A stretch of 64,000 nt of DNA from Colwellia sp. D2M02 (GTDB lineage Bacteria > Pseudomonadota > Gammaproteobacteria > Enterobacterales > Alteromonadaceae): positions 149,071 through 213,070 of the forward strand of contig NZ_JAHKPW010000032.1 of NCBI RefSeq assembly GCF_018860755.1. The letters are read 5' to 3'. This document shows positions 1-9,033 of this stretch, one piece after another. Numbering within the stretch: position 1 is the first letter of the stretch; the number at the start of each line of letters is the position of its first letter. The translations under genes were made by a program, and so were the position numbers. The notes under the pieces were generated by a model that saw nothing but the letters and a program-made list of their open reading frames with translations, was not told the DNA's origin and ran no database searches.

Positions 1-71
1 TATTGCAAGTAAATTTAACGAAGACGTTAGGAAAAATAGCTGCTAGAGAAACATTTGTTAAGCCGAGTTAA
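1..71 (+). CDS. Possible 3' end of a gene that starts outside the window
   Basis: One forward frame is open from base 3 to a TAA at 69-71 and would encode a 22-residue C-terminus ending in RETFVKPS. The next gene lies on the other strand and ends at 89, so this would be a convergent pair. A 70-base open frame is weak evidence, and no function can be assigned. Confidence 0.3.
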   Translation, partial: LQVNLTKTLGKIAARETFVKPS

Positions 72-88
72 GGTTGATTAATGAGCAC

Positions 89-1489
89 TTAATGATGAGA
101 TCGCTCTGCTCTTACCTGCCTTGATTTATTTGCTTTACTCTGGTGACTAACGCGAGCTTGGCGTGTTTGTTTCGGCTGCTGCGATTTAGTTTGTCTATAA
201 TTGCTCCCTCTAGCACTCTTAGTACTTGTATGCTTTGCTAACGACTGATTATGCTTAATATTTGTTTCATGAGCCTTATTGGCTCTTATTTTATTACGTG
301 GAGCACTTCGTTTTTGCTCAACATGTTTTTTTGCGATATTAAGCTTTCGGTTAGCTCGAGGTCGTGACTGCTTATAAGCATAATTGCTCTCGCGTTTAGC
401 CCTGCTATTTTTATTCGAGCTAGCGTAACGAGCCTTACTATCCTTTTTAGTTTTTAGCCTATTATGCGAACCTCTTACTGACTGACTTTTATAATCGTTA
501 TTGCGATACTTTATGCCTGCGGTATTGCGACTTTTATATCGGCGCTGCTGGTTTACCTTGGTAGTAAACGGTTTATGCACTCCTTTATATTTGTAGCTTA
601 GCCCTCGACGATGGTGCGGTTTATGCTGCCAGCGTTTAGCACTATGGCTAGCAATAATTTTTGTGCGATTATAATAATGGCTTTTATGGTGATAGCGACG
701 GCTTGGCTTAATGATCACCACATGTCTATTTTGCCAATGTACCGCACCAAAAAATAATTGCGCAGTAACATGTACCCCGGTGTGCCAGTAAAATGGCTGA
801 TAACGATTATGGTAATAAGTGCTGCTGTAATGAGGAGCATTCCAATAAACAGGAGGATAATGTCCCCAACGCCAATGACCATAAACAACGCGGGGATCAT
901 AATATGGTACGTATATTATTTCAGGTTTATTGGGTTCAATAATAATAGCGCTGTTGTCATAGCTTACTTGCATATTATCCATATTCGCTAAATGACCAGC
1001 AACTTGCGCTTGTTTACGTAACGTTTGAATACTTTGTAAAACGGCTTCCTCATCAAACAAAAAGGCATCGCCAAGCTGCTCGGTCCAATTAAGATCGCTA
1101 TTTAAACGTTCTAACACATTTGCAAAAGGCAACAAAGCTTTTACGCTAGGGTCCCAGTCTTGATCCTCAGCATTATCAAGTATTTCCGTGGCCGAATAAC
1201 TGCCTAACTGCTCAGTTTGTTTGATTAACCAACGCTGCGCTTGTACTACCTCTAATGGGTAAGTGGCAGCAATTAACATATGCGTTAATAAACTATCTGG
1301 GTAAAGTGCTATCGGTGCAAGCATTTGCGCTAGCTCAGCTTCACTGTAGCCTTGGCTATCTTGTACACTTATCGTATTATTATTAGCATATGCCACCGAT
1401 GACCATGCTAGGTTAATCGTGCTTAATAGCAGTATAAGTAACCACATAGCACGCGAGTTATTGATATGATTTTTAAGTCTATCGTTCAT
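89..1489 (-). CDS. DUF3300 family secreted protein with a long basic tail
   Basis: The N-terminus carries a hydrophobic segment ending in a probable signal-peptidase site (SSVAYA), so export to the periplasm or cell surface is expected. The following ~170 residues contain the DUF3300 hallmarks LAPIALYPDSLLTHML, TYPLEVVQAQRW and DWDPSVKALLPFANVL. A Tyr/His/Trp-rich stretch (YVPYYDPRVVYGHW) comes next, then about 200 residues very rich in Lys, Arg, His, Asn and Ser with little predicted fold. The upstream ATG at 1513 has no good ribosome site, whereas the ATG at 1489 is preceded by CAAGAGGCG, so I start there. DUF3300 has no established function. The basic tail suggests binding to a polyanion such as cell-surface polysaccharide or DNA, which is inference only. 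Confidence 0.8.
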   Translation of the reverse strand: MNDRLKNHINNSRAMWLLILLLSTINLAWSSVAYANNNTISVQDSQGYSEAELAQMLAPIALYPDSLLTHMLIAATYPLEVVQAQRWLIKQTEQLGSYSATEILDNAEDQDWDPSVKALLPFANVLERLNSDLNWTEQLGDAFLFDEEAVLQSIQTLRKQAQVAGHLANMDNMQVSYDNSAIIIEPNKPEIIYVPYYDPRVVYGHWRWGHYPPVYWNAPHYSSTYYHNRYQPFYWHTGVHVTAQLFFGAVHWQNRHVVIIKPSRRYHHKSHYYNRTKIIASHSAKRWQHKPHHRRGLSYKYKGVHKPFTTKVNQQRRYKSRNTAGIKYRNNDYKSQSVRGSHNRLKTKKDSKARYASSNKNSRAKRESNYAYKQSRPRANRKLNIAKKHVEQKRSAPRNKIRANKAHETNIKHNQSLAKHTSTKSARGSNYRQTKSQQPKQTRQARVSHQSKANKSRQVRAERSHH

Positions 1490-1607
1490 AATCGCCTCTT
1501 GAGTTCTGTTCATCTTGTATTCTCTGCTAATTTAAAAGTCAGCATGTCGCTATAAGGACACAATGATGAATCACAATGTAACCAATACCCTATCAAGGAG
1601 TGACTGA

Positions 1608-2158
1608 ATGATAGCTGAACAAAAATTAACAGTACTAAGCACAGGTCAACGCATTGCATTATCACTGTTTGATGTCTCTGACATGCCATTATTTATCGAC
1701 ATATCAATGTCAAAGCAGATGATGAAACATGTTTATGCTCCCTTAACACAACAAGCGGCAACAGAGGCTTTTGTTGAAAGGTCACAACCGTGGACATTAC
1801 AAAGTGATCATTGGCTTTCTTTAGGCATAAATGACATTTTTTCGGGTGAGAAGCTTGGCAGTATCGGGTTAAAAATAGTTAACCATAGCGCTAAAATTGC
1901 TGAAGTAGGATTTATGATTAAAACAAGTGCTCAAGGCAAAGGATATGCTAGCGAAGCGCTAAGTTTACTTATGCATATAATACGCTCAACTTAAATAAGT
2001 TAGTGGCAACCTGCTCTATTAATAATAGCGATTCATTTAATTTATTAGAGAAGCATGGCTTTATTCGAGAAGGTTGTTTACGACAAAATACACTGATTAA
2101 TAACATCTTAGTTGATGATTATGTTTATGGCTTATGTAAACCAACAAATAATAAGTAA
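1608..2158 (+). pseudogene. GNAT-family N-acetyltransferase (RimJ/RimL type), frameshifted
   Basis: The frame opened at 1608 encodes a normal GNAT N-terminal half, including the acetyl-CoA-binding region (VGFMIKTSAQGKGYASEAL), and then stops at 1994. The rest of the domain continues without a stop in another frame to 2158: LNLNKLVATCSINNSDSFNL, then LLEKHGFIREGCLRQ and DDYVYGL. Joined, they give a family-typical ~180-residue protein. One missing base near 1970-1980, around ATGCATAT, explains the break. It is either a recent pseudogene or a sequencing error, because both halves are otherwise intact. RimJ/RimL relatives acetylate N-terminal amines of ribosomal proteins or small molecules; the substrate here is unknown. 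Confidence 0.75.
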
Positions 2159-2164
2159 GTTCAC

Positions 2165-3637
2165 TTACTGCTCGATAAAAGTTAAATTAAACTGCGCTCC
2201 ACCTAACTCAGCACAATGACTGATATCGAGAGTTCCTTGATAACTACTTACTAAATCTCGTACTATAGCTAAGCCTATACCATGACCTTGTTGGTATGTA
2301 TCAGCTCTTACCCCACGCTGTAAAATGGCTTGCTGCATAAGTTGATCAATCCCTTCACCATCATCACTAATAGTGATAACTAAACGCTTTGGTTTTTCAG
2401 CCACTTTTTGTACCGTATCTACAGACAACGAAACCCGTTTTTTAGCGGCTTTACAGGCGTTATCGAGTAAATTACCTAACATTTCAAGTAAATCGGCTTC
2501 ATCACCTTTAAAAGTCAGCGTTTGTATCTGCGCTGCATGTTGGCTTTGTTGTTCTTCACTCAGCACATTCACCTTCTCATTAATGCCGTTATAACTTACC
2601 TGAAAAACGATCGCTTTATCACGGTAAATTTTAGCTAGGCTATTAAGTAACTTAGTGACAACAGGCGCAATACTAACGCCTAAATGCCATGACGACTCCC
2701 CCGCACTTTGTGCCCGTTTAAGTTGATGCTCAATAGTGCGATTAATTACCTTAATTTGCTCAATTGCACTATTGCTTAAATGCCCTTCACTGTGAATCAC
2801 CGCCAAAGGTGTTTTCAAGCTATGAGCTAAATCCGATAAGGCATTGCGATAACGTACACGCTGCTTTTGCTCTGTTTGTAATAATAAATTGAGTTGATTA
2901 GTTACTTGCAATAACTCTTGCGGATAAGCTTGCTGTAGCTGCTCTGTTTTACCTTGCTCTACTTGTTGTAATTCATGTTGTAAAACATGAAGAGGCTTTA
3001 AGGTCCAGCGTAACCAAACACTTTGTATTATAAGTAGTAACGCTGTTAAGAGTATTAACCATAACGCCAATTGTTGTTGAAACTGTTGCAGTAGTTGCTC
3101 AAAATCACGTAAGTCTTTCATGATGTGAATAGTTACGGGAAATTCATCATTACCATGGCCGCTAAAACTATCACTAAAACTGACGCTGTAGCTAAAAGCA
3201 AAATGTGCTTGGCCAGCAATATCTATTTGAGAAAACTCCCGTTGTCCCACCTTAGGGCTAGGTAAATTACTGAGCGGCGGCAAACTCAGCAAAGAGTATG
3301 ACTGCCATAAGCTTTGCTCGTTTAAGGTTGTCGGCGTAATCGCCGTAATTTCAGCATACAAACCCGACTCAACCACATTAAACTGATTTTCAAGTAACTG
3401 CTCAGGCATGAGTAACTGGCTATTATCAACTTCTGCCACTGCTAAAATACTGTAACTATAGGCACTTAATTCTTTTTTTATTGCATTAGCGAGTTGTTGC
3501 TCAAAGGCATTACTTAAAGTAAAACCAATAACGGGCAGCACCAATAAAATAAGTAAACTCGCACTTAACATTAATCTAAATTTTAATGAGTTTACTTGCG
3601 GAAGTTTATTTAGGTGGCGCTGAAATAAGTGCATCAT
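2165..3637 (-). CDS. PhoQ-like membrane sensor histidine kinase
   Basis: The protein has 490 residues. TM1 is at about 21-44, a periplasmic sensor region runs to ~185, TM2 is at ~190-208 and a HAMP-like linker follows. The H-box LSDLAHSLKTPLAV has the phospho-accepting His272, the N-box is LGNLLDNACKAA (389-396), the G1 box is SDDGEGI and the G2 box GHGIGLAIV. The AHSLKTPLAV form of the H-box is typical of PhoQ-type kinases. It autophosphorylates and passes phosphate to the regulator encoded 7 bases upstream in the same operon. The periplasmic domain is not clearly the acidic Mg-sensing type, so the signal is unknown. Confidence 0.9.
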   Translation of the reverse strand: MMHLFQRHLNKLPQVNSLKFRLMLSASLLILLVLPVIGFTLSNAFEQQLANAIKKELSAYSYSILAVAEVDNSQLLMPEQLLENQFNVVESGLYAEITAITPTTLNEQSLWQSYSLLSLPPLSNLPSPKVGQREFSQIDIAGQAHFAFSYSVSFSDSFSGHGNDEFPVTIHIMKDLRDFEQLLQQFQQQLALWLILLTALLLIIQSVWLRWTLKPLHVLQHELQQVEQGKTEQLQQAYPQELLQVTNQLNLLLQTEQKQRVRYRNALSDLAHSLKTPLAVIHSEGHLSNSAIEQIKVINRTIEHQLKRAQSAGESSWHLGVSIAPVVTKLLNSLAKIYRDKAIVFQVSYNGINEKVNVLSEEQQSQHAAQIQTLTFKGDEADLLEMLGNLLDNACKAAKKRVSLSVDTVQKVAEKPKRLVITISDDGEGIDQLMQQAILQRGVRADTYQQGHGIGLAIVRDLVSSYQGTLDISHCAELGGAQFNLTFIEQ

Positions 3638-3644
3638 CTGTTAC

Positions 3645-4322
3645 TTAATCACTCATCACTTTAAGTAAGTAACCAGCACCGCGGTGGGTTTCAATAAATT
3701 GATGTTTACCCTCAGGGTCAAGTTTTTTACGTAAACGGCGAATAAATACTTCAATCACATTCGAGTCTAAGTCAAAGCCTTGATCATAAATATGCTCAGT
3801 TAATTCAGTTTTTGATTTAACCACACCAATGTGCATCATCATGTATTCTAACAAACGATATTCAGAGCTACTTAAACTCACTGGTTGATTATCAGCAAGC
3901 ACAGCTAAACTGGCGGTATTTATAGAAAGAAACCCGTTATTAATAATGGGACTCGCTTTTCCTGCAGAGCGGCGTATTAAGGCATTGAGTCGCGCGAGTA
4001 GTTCTTGTTCTTGAAAAGGTTTAGTTAAATAATCATCTGCGCCAGCATCAAGCCCTGAAACTTTATCTTGCCAATGATCTCGGGCCGTTAAAATAATGAC
4101 AGGGTATGTTATATCTTGCGCTCTTAGCTGGGTAATAACACTAATACCATCGATAATAGGCAAGCCGACATCAATAATGGCGGCATCATAATCATACTCG
4201 CTACCTTGAAATAAACCATCTTCACCATCACAGGAAACATCAACCGAATACCCCGCGGCGACCAAGCTTAGCCTTAAATTCTCTTGTAAAGTTAAATCAT
4301 CTTCAACTAATAATAATCGCAT
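3645..4322 (-). CDS. OmpR/PhoP-family response regulator
   Basis: The protein has 225 residues. The receiver domain spans 1-115, with the acidic pocket VEDD at 6-9, phospho-acceptor Asp51 (AIIDVGLP), Thr79 and Lys101 (LTKPF). A winged-helix DNA-binding domain covers ~130-222 (SSEYRLLEYMM, NVIEVFIRRLRKKL, RGAGYLL). It is encoded between the PepSY gene (3 bases upstream) and the kinase (7 bases downstream), so the three form one operon. It is probably phosphorylated by that kinase and may control its own operon through the 13-bp-period repeats at 4652-4682. Confidence 0.92.
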   Translation of the reverse strand: MRLLLVEDDLTLQENLRLSLVAAGYSVDVSCDGEDGLFQGSEYDYDAAIIDVGLPIIDGISVITQLRAQDITYPVIILTARDHWQDKVSGLDAGADDYLTKPFQEQELLARLNALIRRSAGKASPIINNGFLSINTASLAVLADNQPVSLSSSEYRLLEYMMMHIGVVKSKTELTEHIYDQGFDLDSNVIEVFIRRLRKKLDPEGKHQFIETHRGAGYLLKVMSD

Positions 4323-4325
4323 ATG

Positions 4326-4610
4326 CTACTGCCCTTTAATTTTCCCAGTATTACCATCGACTATTACCGTAATAATATGTCCATCGCCCTTCACTATTTT
4401 TACACGATAAACAGGATTGTTTGATGATTTACTGCGTGTTACTTTTAATACTTTACCGCCAAAGCGTCCTTTAACAATTTGTGCGGCCTGTTGCGAGCTA
4501 ATTGCTGGTTTACTACTTTGCCCCCCTTGTTGATAAAAAGCAGAACTAGGCGCAGAAAAAAACAAAAAAGTCGCAATAAATACAACATAGAAAAAAGATA
4601 CTAACTTCAT
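4326..4610 (-). CDS. Small secreted PepSY-domain protein
   Basis: The 94-residue protein has a signal peptide of about 24 residues (VVFIATFLFFSAPSSAFY). One PepSY unit follows: ISSQQAAQIVKGRFGGKVLK, then YRVKIVKGDGHIITVIVDG and NTGKIKG. PepSY domains often accompany two-component systems or peptidases and are thought to bind or inhibit in the periplasm. As first gene of the PepSY-regulator-kinase operon it may modulate the kinase's sensor domain, by analogy with similar operons. That role is inferred. Confidence 0.85.
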   Translation of the reverse strand: MKLVSFFYVVFIATFLFFSAPSSAFYQQGGQSSKPAISSQQAAQIVKGRFGGKVLKVTRSKSSNNPVYRVKIVKGDGHIITVIVDGNTGKIKGQ

Positions 4611-4651
4611 ATAAACGCCCCTACACTGAAAATAAACTCAATCGATATAAG

Positions 4652-4682
4652 TAACTTAATAAAATAACTTAATAAAGTAACT
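4652..4682. promoter_or_regulatory. 13-bp-period direct repeats upstream of the two-component operon
   Basis: The 12-mer TAACTTAATAAA occurs exactly at 4652-4663 and 4665-4676, and TAACT recurs in the same phase at 4678. The repeats lie 42-72 bases upstream of the PepSY start codon. Response regulators of the PhoP/PmrA/QseB class bind direct repeats rich in CTTAA, so these are candidate autoregulatory sites. The 13-base period differs from the usual 11, so the assignment is tentative. The rest of the 4611-4934 gap shows nothing else I can name. Confidence 0.45.
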
Positions 4683-4934
4683 ACATCACGCTAGTGTAAA
4701 AGATCACCTGAGTTAAAGAAACCTCTGTTATGAAACTACCAAGATTACAAAAACTTCGCTGAATAATAGCTGAACAGATTGTAAACCTGATTTAATAAGG
4801 CTCAGCGCCTTGTTCAGGATGCATTCAGTTTAACCTTGCTTAACTAACAACAGACTTAGTAAACACATTTAGTAAACATACATTACATAAGCACTGTGTT
4901 TCATTTATTTAGAACAGTTATCAGGGGTATATCT

Positions 4935-5987
4935 ATGAAAAGCTTAATGTTAAAACCAATCAATAAATTACTAGCGCCTCAAGTTAAAGCCTTATCGTTA
5001 AAAACCTTACAATTAAAAAAAGTAGGCTTACTTAGCATCAGTCTGTTTATTGGTTCAATGCAAATAGCACACGCAATTAACAATACAACAGCAGATCCTG
5101 CAACGAACTCGGTGATAAAAATTAGTGCCATGAGTCAAAAAGTAAATGTTAGTAACAGCGTTACTAATAGTGTTGTTGATAAAGATGCTCGAAGTGCTGT
5201 TAATCGTTCAACAGAAAGCGGTAATACCGATGAAGCGAGAAAAAACCGCTTTAAACACTGGTTAAAAAATAAAAATGAATCACCAGAAAACAGCACCGAA
5301 AAACGTCAAAGCTCATTAGTTATACCGGCAGGAATAACACGAGAAGAACATCAAGCACTAATATCACAACACCTTGTAAACAATAGCGTTAACGCGCAGC
5401 AAGCCTTATTAACCAAAAGTTATACGGATGCGCCTGGAGTTGCAAGACACACCGTAATTTATCCTGAAAACTTCAGTATTTATGATGCTTTTAGTTACTT
5501 ACTAGAGGATATTGACGGCGATGGTTACTATCAAAGCTTTAGCATTGTCTTTGATGCTGATTTTTATCCTTATTATGCTAATAGCCAGACACCACAGACT
5601 GATGTTTATGCCGAACTTTATTTAAGTTACAACGGCGGCGCGTGGAGCCATTTTCACTCAACTGATATTTTTACTATTTACAGTGACACTTCAGCCGATG
5701 AATATGAAGTGTTTGCACAACTTGAGCAAGGCTATCCCAGTGGTAGTATCGATATTTTAATTGACCTATATCACGCCAATAGCCATCAATTAGTTAGCAG
5801 CTATAGTGCTGATGATAACAATGCACTGTACGCGTTACCGCTTGAAAGCGCAGATTTTGATCAACCTTACGTGACTGAAGTCATATACACTGAAGGCGGA
5901 AGTAGCTCAGGACTATGGTTATTTTTTGTGAGCTTAATTTTAAGCTACCGCGCAAAAGCTTTTATCACTCAGCTAACTGAAAAGTAA
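4935..5987 (+). CDS. Secreted protein of unknown function with a GlyGly-CTERM-like tail
   Basis: I start at ATG 4935, preceded by AGGGG; an upstream in-frame start adds only 13 residues and has no ribosome site. The N-terminus has a long basic n-region and a hydrophobic core ending in AHA, an export signal. The mature part contains a charged low-complexity linker and an acidic Tyr-rich domain with a DIDGDGYYQSFS motif that could bind calcium. The C-terminus has Gly-Gly-Ser-Ser-Ser, a hydrophobic span (LWLFFVSLILSY) and basic residues. That layout resembles GlyGly-CTERM sorting signals, which are cut by rhombosortase. The function is unknown. Confidence 0.65.
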   Translation: MKSLMLKPINKLLAPQVKALSLKTLQLKKVGLLSISLFIGSMQIAHAINNTTADPATNSVIKISAMSQKVNVSNSVTNSVVDKDARSAVNRSTESGNTDEARKNRFKHWLKNKNESPENSTEKRQSSLVIPAGITREEHQALISQHLVNNSVNAQQALLTKSYTDAPGVARHTVIYPENFSIYDAFSYLLEDIDGDGYYQSFSIVFDADFYPYYANSQTPQTDVYAELYLSYNGGAWSHFHSTDIFTIYSDTSADEYEVFAQLEQGYPSGSIDILIDLYHANSHQLVSSYSADDNNALYALPLESADFDQPYVTEVIYTEGGSSSGLWLFFVSLILSYRAKAFITQLTEK

Positions 5988-6079
5988 GGCAATGAATATA
6001 AAAGCCATTGCACAATGAAAATAAGCTCAATATAGTGACTTCATTAGCTTACTCTCATACGATAAATTTAAGGAAAATA

Positions 6080-7033
6080 ATGGCTGGTGCAAGTTTACTA
6101 ACCTTACTCGATGATATTGCCATGCTGCTCGATGATGTGGCGGTATTATCGAAAGTTGCCGCAAAAAAAACAGCCGGTGTATTAGGCGATGATTTAGCCG
6201 TTAATGCTGAACAGTTATCAGGCGGTTTAAAAGCAGACCGAGAATTACCTGTTGTTTGGGCTGTTTTTAAAGGGTCGATGCTAAACAAGGCCATATTAGT
6301 GCCAATCGCCTTATTATTAAGTTATTTTCTGCCTGTTGTTATTATGCCGCTATTAATGATTGGCGGTGCTTACCTTTGCTATGAAGGCTTTGAAAAAGTA
6401 TGGCACGCCTATGCTCACAAAGCTGAACAGTCACAACATAAGGCCGACTTAATTAATGCGCTTAACGATCCTAGCGTTGACATTAAAGCCTATGAAAAAG
6501 ACAAAATCAGCGGTGCAATTCGTACCGATTTTATTCTATCGGCTGAAATTATTATTATTGCACTAGGTACTATTGCCACGCAGCCAATTACCACTCAAAT
6601 ATCAGTCCTTATTTTTATTGCTATTTTGATGACCGTTGGCGTTTACGGCTTAGTCGCTGGTATTGTAAAAATTGATGATGGTGGCTTATTGCTCATTCAA
6701 GATAAATCAGCAAGTTTGTGGGCTAAGTTCAAGCGTGGCTTAGGTTACGCTATGATTGACTTCGCCCCTAAATTGATGAAGTTTTTAGCCATTGCTGGCA
6801 CTATCGCCATGTGGCTTGTTGGCGGCTCACTTATTACTCATGGTGTTGAGTCTTTGCATCATATTATTGAGGCTACAACAAGTCTTGCAGCCCAAGTGAG
6901 TGTGATTGGCGGCATATTAAGCGCTATTACGCCATTATTTATTGATTTAATGGTCGGCTTTTTATTAGGAGCTTTATTAGTGTTTGCACACCTTGGCTTT
7001 AATTCAATGAAAGCTAAACTAACGAGTAGCTAG
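6080..7033 (+). CDS. DUF808 (YedI-type) inner-membrane protein
   Basis: The start at 6080 follows AAGGA and gives the family N-terminus MAGASLLTLLDDIAMLLDDV. An in-frame upstream TTG would add 24 unrelated residues. The protein continues with AAKKTAGVLGDDLAVNAEQL and RELPVVWAVFKGS, which match the E. coli YedI family closely. About six to seven hydrophobic spans follow (for example ILVPIALLLSYFLPVVIMPL and FIDLMVGFLLGALLVFAHL). Family members are integral inner-membrane proteins without a proven role. Its neighbours are unrelated genes, so context adds nothing. Confidence 0.85.
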   Translation: MAGASLLTLLDDIAMLLDDVAVLSKVAAKKTAGVLGDDLAVNAEQLSGGLKADRELPVVWAVFKGSMLNKAILVPIALLLSYFLPVVIMPLLMIGGAYLCYEGFEKVWHAYAHKAEQSQHKADLINALNDPSVDIKAYEKDKISGAIRTDFILSAEIIIIALGTIATQPITTQISVLIFIAILMTVGVYGLVAGIVKIDDGGLLLIQDKSASLWAKFKRGLGYAMIDFAPKLMKFLAIAGTIAMWLVGGSLITHGVESLHHIIEATTSLAAQVSVIGGILSAITPLFIDLMVGFLLGALLVFAHLGFNSMKAKLTSS

Positions 7034-7048
7034 GTTGTATTTATAAGT

Positions 7049-7078
7049 AGTCGCTTTAAAAGTACGTTAAAGCGACTC
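7049..7078. terminator. Hairpin between convergent genes
   Basis: AGTCGCTTTAA (7049-7059) pairs perfectly with TTAAAGCGACT (7068-7078) across a 7-base loop. It sits just after the DUF808 gene and includes the last codons of the convergent methyltransferase gene. Neither strand has a convincing U-tract, so it may protect 3' ends rather than act as a classic intrinsic terminator. Confidence 0.5.
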
Positions 7079-7900
7079 TTGTGATAAGTAGTAATGCCAC
7101 TGCTGCTCATATTGCTGCATCTGTAAGTGTTTTTTACTCGAAAAATGAAGCTTTTTATCAAGCTCATTGAGCAACAATCCTGTGCGACAGATCGCACAGT
7201 GATTATCATTATTCAATAATGCTAGCTTGCTGAATACCTTATCATCAACAAACGTGGCTAATTGAATATCTTCTGCTGGTAATGTTTGGTTGTCACTGTA
7301 AACATAGGTAAAACCTTGCGTATCTTTAACGTGTTTATCGCGATCGACATTACGGATACGATACCCAGGAAATTCAGTAATATTAAAAGCCATTTTACCT
7401 AAATACATTAACGGTAAATTCATTGTTAAAGAATGTTCAATATTCCACTGGCGGTAGGGTTTTACATCTTTTGATGAAATATAAGCGAGTTTAGCGCCAT
7501 TATCAGCCAAGAAATACTTAAAACAATGCTGCAAATATATTCTCAGTAAACGGCGGTTTAATGTATTTATACTAAAATGCTCACATTGCTTTATATAGTC
7601 TTGTTTCGAGCTAAAACCGGGTATTAACGGAAACTGAAAAATAACTAAATCAAACTGCTGCAATGTTATATTTTGCCATGTCCTGGGCTCAGTAACATCA
7701 AAACCGGTTAAGACATTAGCCCCATTTTTGAGTAATTGCTGATAATGTTCATCGCTGCCGTATTTCGCGATTAGCGTGCTACGCGTATCAAAAACCGTTG
7801 CGGTTAAAGCGCGTGGTTTATGGTGTTTAACCAGTGAAGCCGAAAACGACAAATCGCCATCACCTACTGTTAAAATTCGCCACTTGGAGTTTATATACAT
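7067..7900 (-). CDS. BMT5-like class I SAM-dependent methyltransferase (DUF2431)
   Basis: The N-terminus has the BMT5 hallmark ILTVGDGDLSFSASLVKHH, where GDGD is the SAM-binding turn, followed by ALTATVFDTRSTLIAKY and FDLVIFQFPLIPG (residues ~85-97). This family includes yeast Bmt5, which methylates N3 of a uridine in 25S rRNA, so a uridine-N3 RNA methyltransferase is a reasonable guess; the bacterial substrate is not established. Near the C-terminus CAICRTG with a later SSKKH suggests a small metal-binding knuckle. The length of 277 residues suits the family. The gene is monocistronic. Confidence 0.75.
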   Translation of the reverse strand: MYINSKWRILTVGDGDLSFSASLVKHHKPRALTATVFDTRSTLIAKYGSDEHYQQLLKNGANVLTGFDVTEPRTWQNITLQQFDLVIFQFPLIPGFSSKQDYIKQCEHFSINTLNRRLLRIYLQHCFKYFLADNGAKLAYISSKDVKPYRQWNIEHSLTMNLPLMYLGKMAFNITEFPGYRIRNVDRDKHVKDTQGFTYVYSDNQTLPAEDIQLATFVDDKVFSKLALLNNDNHCAICRTGLLLNELDKKLHFSSKKHLQMQQYEQQWHYYLSQESL

Positions 7901-7960
7901 ATTTTAACCGCTTTTATCTATTGCATGATGCGATAACTAACAAGGCATTACACTATGGTG

Positions 7961-8596
7961 CTATGCAGGTCTTGTTTTTTTAAACGGCGCGGTAATACCA
8001 GAATACTCACTCGCTCCTAGTCGTGCTAACGGGTTCACGCTATCCGCAGCTATTTTAATACGTCCATCATTGACCGTAGTTACTTTAGCGCTGACATACA
8101 GTTGTTTAATTTCGACAAAAATAAGCGTTTGCGCTACCTCACCTATTTCTTTTATTTCATATAACTCACAACCATAAGCAATGTCGCATTGCGCTATACG
8201 CGGTAATGCAAATCCTTCAAATGGCACTGTATTGAGCACTCCTTCAGGTATAGTCGCTAATTCAGATTCACCATGTGCTAATGAGGCAGCGGTTTGTGTG
8301 ACTATATCTGCCAAGTTTTCACCTGCAATATGTATCACCATTTTTTTATTTTTTAATACATTGGTTAACGTATCTTTACTTTCTCCGTTGGGCTTTTTTC
8401 CTAACGATAGCATTAACAAAGCAGGATCACTTGATACCGCTGTAAAGTATGAAAAAGGTGCTAAATTCAGGCTATTAGGATCAGCATTAGCGTTGCTTGA
8501 GCTTGTTAATGCCCAAGCGATAGGTCTTGGAATAATTGTTTGCGTCATTAAGTGATAGCGCTGGCTAGCACTACAATCTGAAAAGTCGATATTCAT
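7961..8596 (-). CDS. Flavin reductase-like (FMN-binding split barrel) protein
   Basis: The 211-residue protein has the DIM6/NTAB-type N-terminus YHLMTQTIIPRPIAWALTSS, then LAPFSYFTAVSSDPALLMLS and NVLKNKKMVIHIA, the FMN-binding split-barrel core. Relatives are FMN-dependent reductases or FMN-binding proteins of unknown substrate. The base context before the ATG at 8596 reads CCTCCTT on the coding strand, the opposite of a ribosome site, so the true start or mode of initiation is unsure; M17 is an alternative without a better site. Confidence 0.8.
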   Translation of the reverse strand: MNIDFSDCSASQRYHLMTQTIIPRPIAWALTSSSNANADPNSLNLAPFSYFTAVSSDPALLMLSLGKKPNGESKDTLTNVLKNKKMVIHIAGENLADIVTQTAASLAHGESELATIPEGVLNTVPFEGFALPRIAQCDIAYGCELYEIKEIGEVAQTLIFVEIKQLYVSAKVTTVNDGRIKIAADSVNPLARLGASEYSGITAPFKKTRPA

Positions 8597-9033
8597 AAGG
8601 AGGTTATATAAGTTGGCCGCAGTAAATTGCAGTAAAAAATTAGAGTAACGTTATACCATATTTGCCGCATAATTTGCCACTTGAAGCTTTAAGTACGCTT
8701 TAATGAATTAATACCATAAAAACGATACATTAGCTGTAGTAGCTCATATCTGATCTGACCCTTTTCGATTTTGGCTTTGCTCTAATCGTACAGTTGATTA
8801 GGTCAGAAAAGATACGAAAGCGGACGTTCCTCTATAGATAAAAGCATGGGTATTTTAATGCTAACTTCTGTCGATAAGCCTTTAAGCTTTAATGTGAACT
8901 AAGCCACCAAAGCGGACATACGTTAGATACCAAAAATTAGCTAAATTAGTATCAAAATTAATTTGTCCATTACAGTTTTTTAATCAATGAAGGTTTTTCA
9001 TATTCATTACAAGAAACCAGTCTCTAAGTATTA
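8597..9033. other. Gene-free stretch at the downstream edge of the RT island
   Basis: No open frame is convincing. TCTGACC (8754-8760) and GGTCAGA (8801-8807) form a 7-bp inverted repeat, and AAAGCGGAC occurs at about 8817 and 8914. Motifs of the GGGTCAGATC kind often flank mobile or REP-associated sequences in marine gammaproteobacteria, so this may be scar DNA from an earlier insertion. That is a weak inference. Confidence 0.35.
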
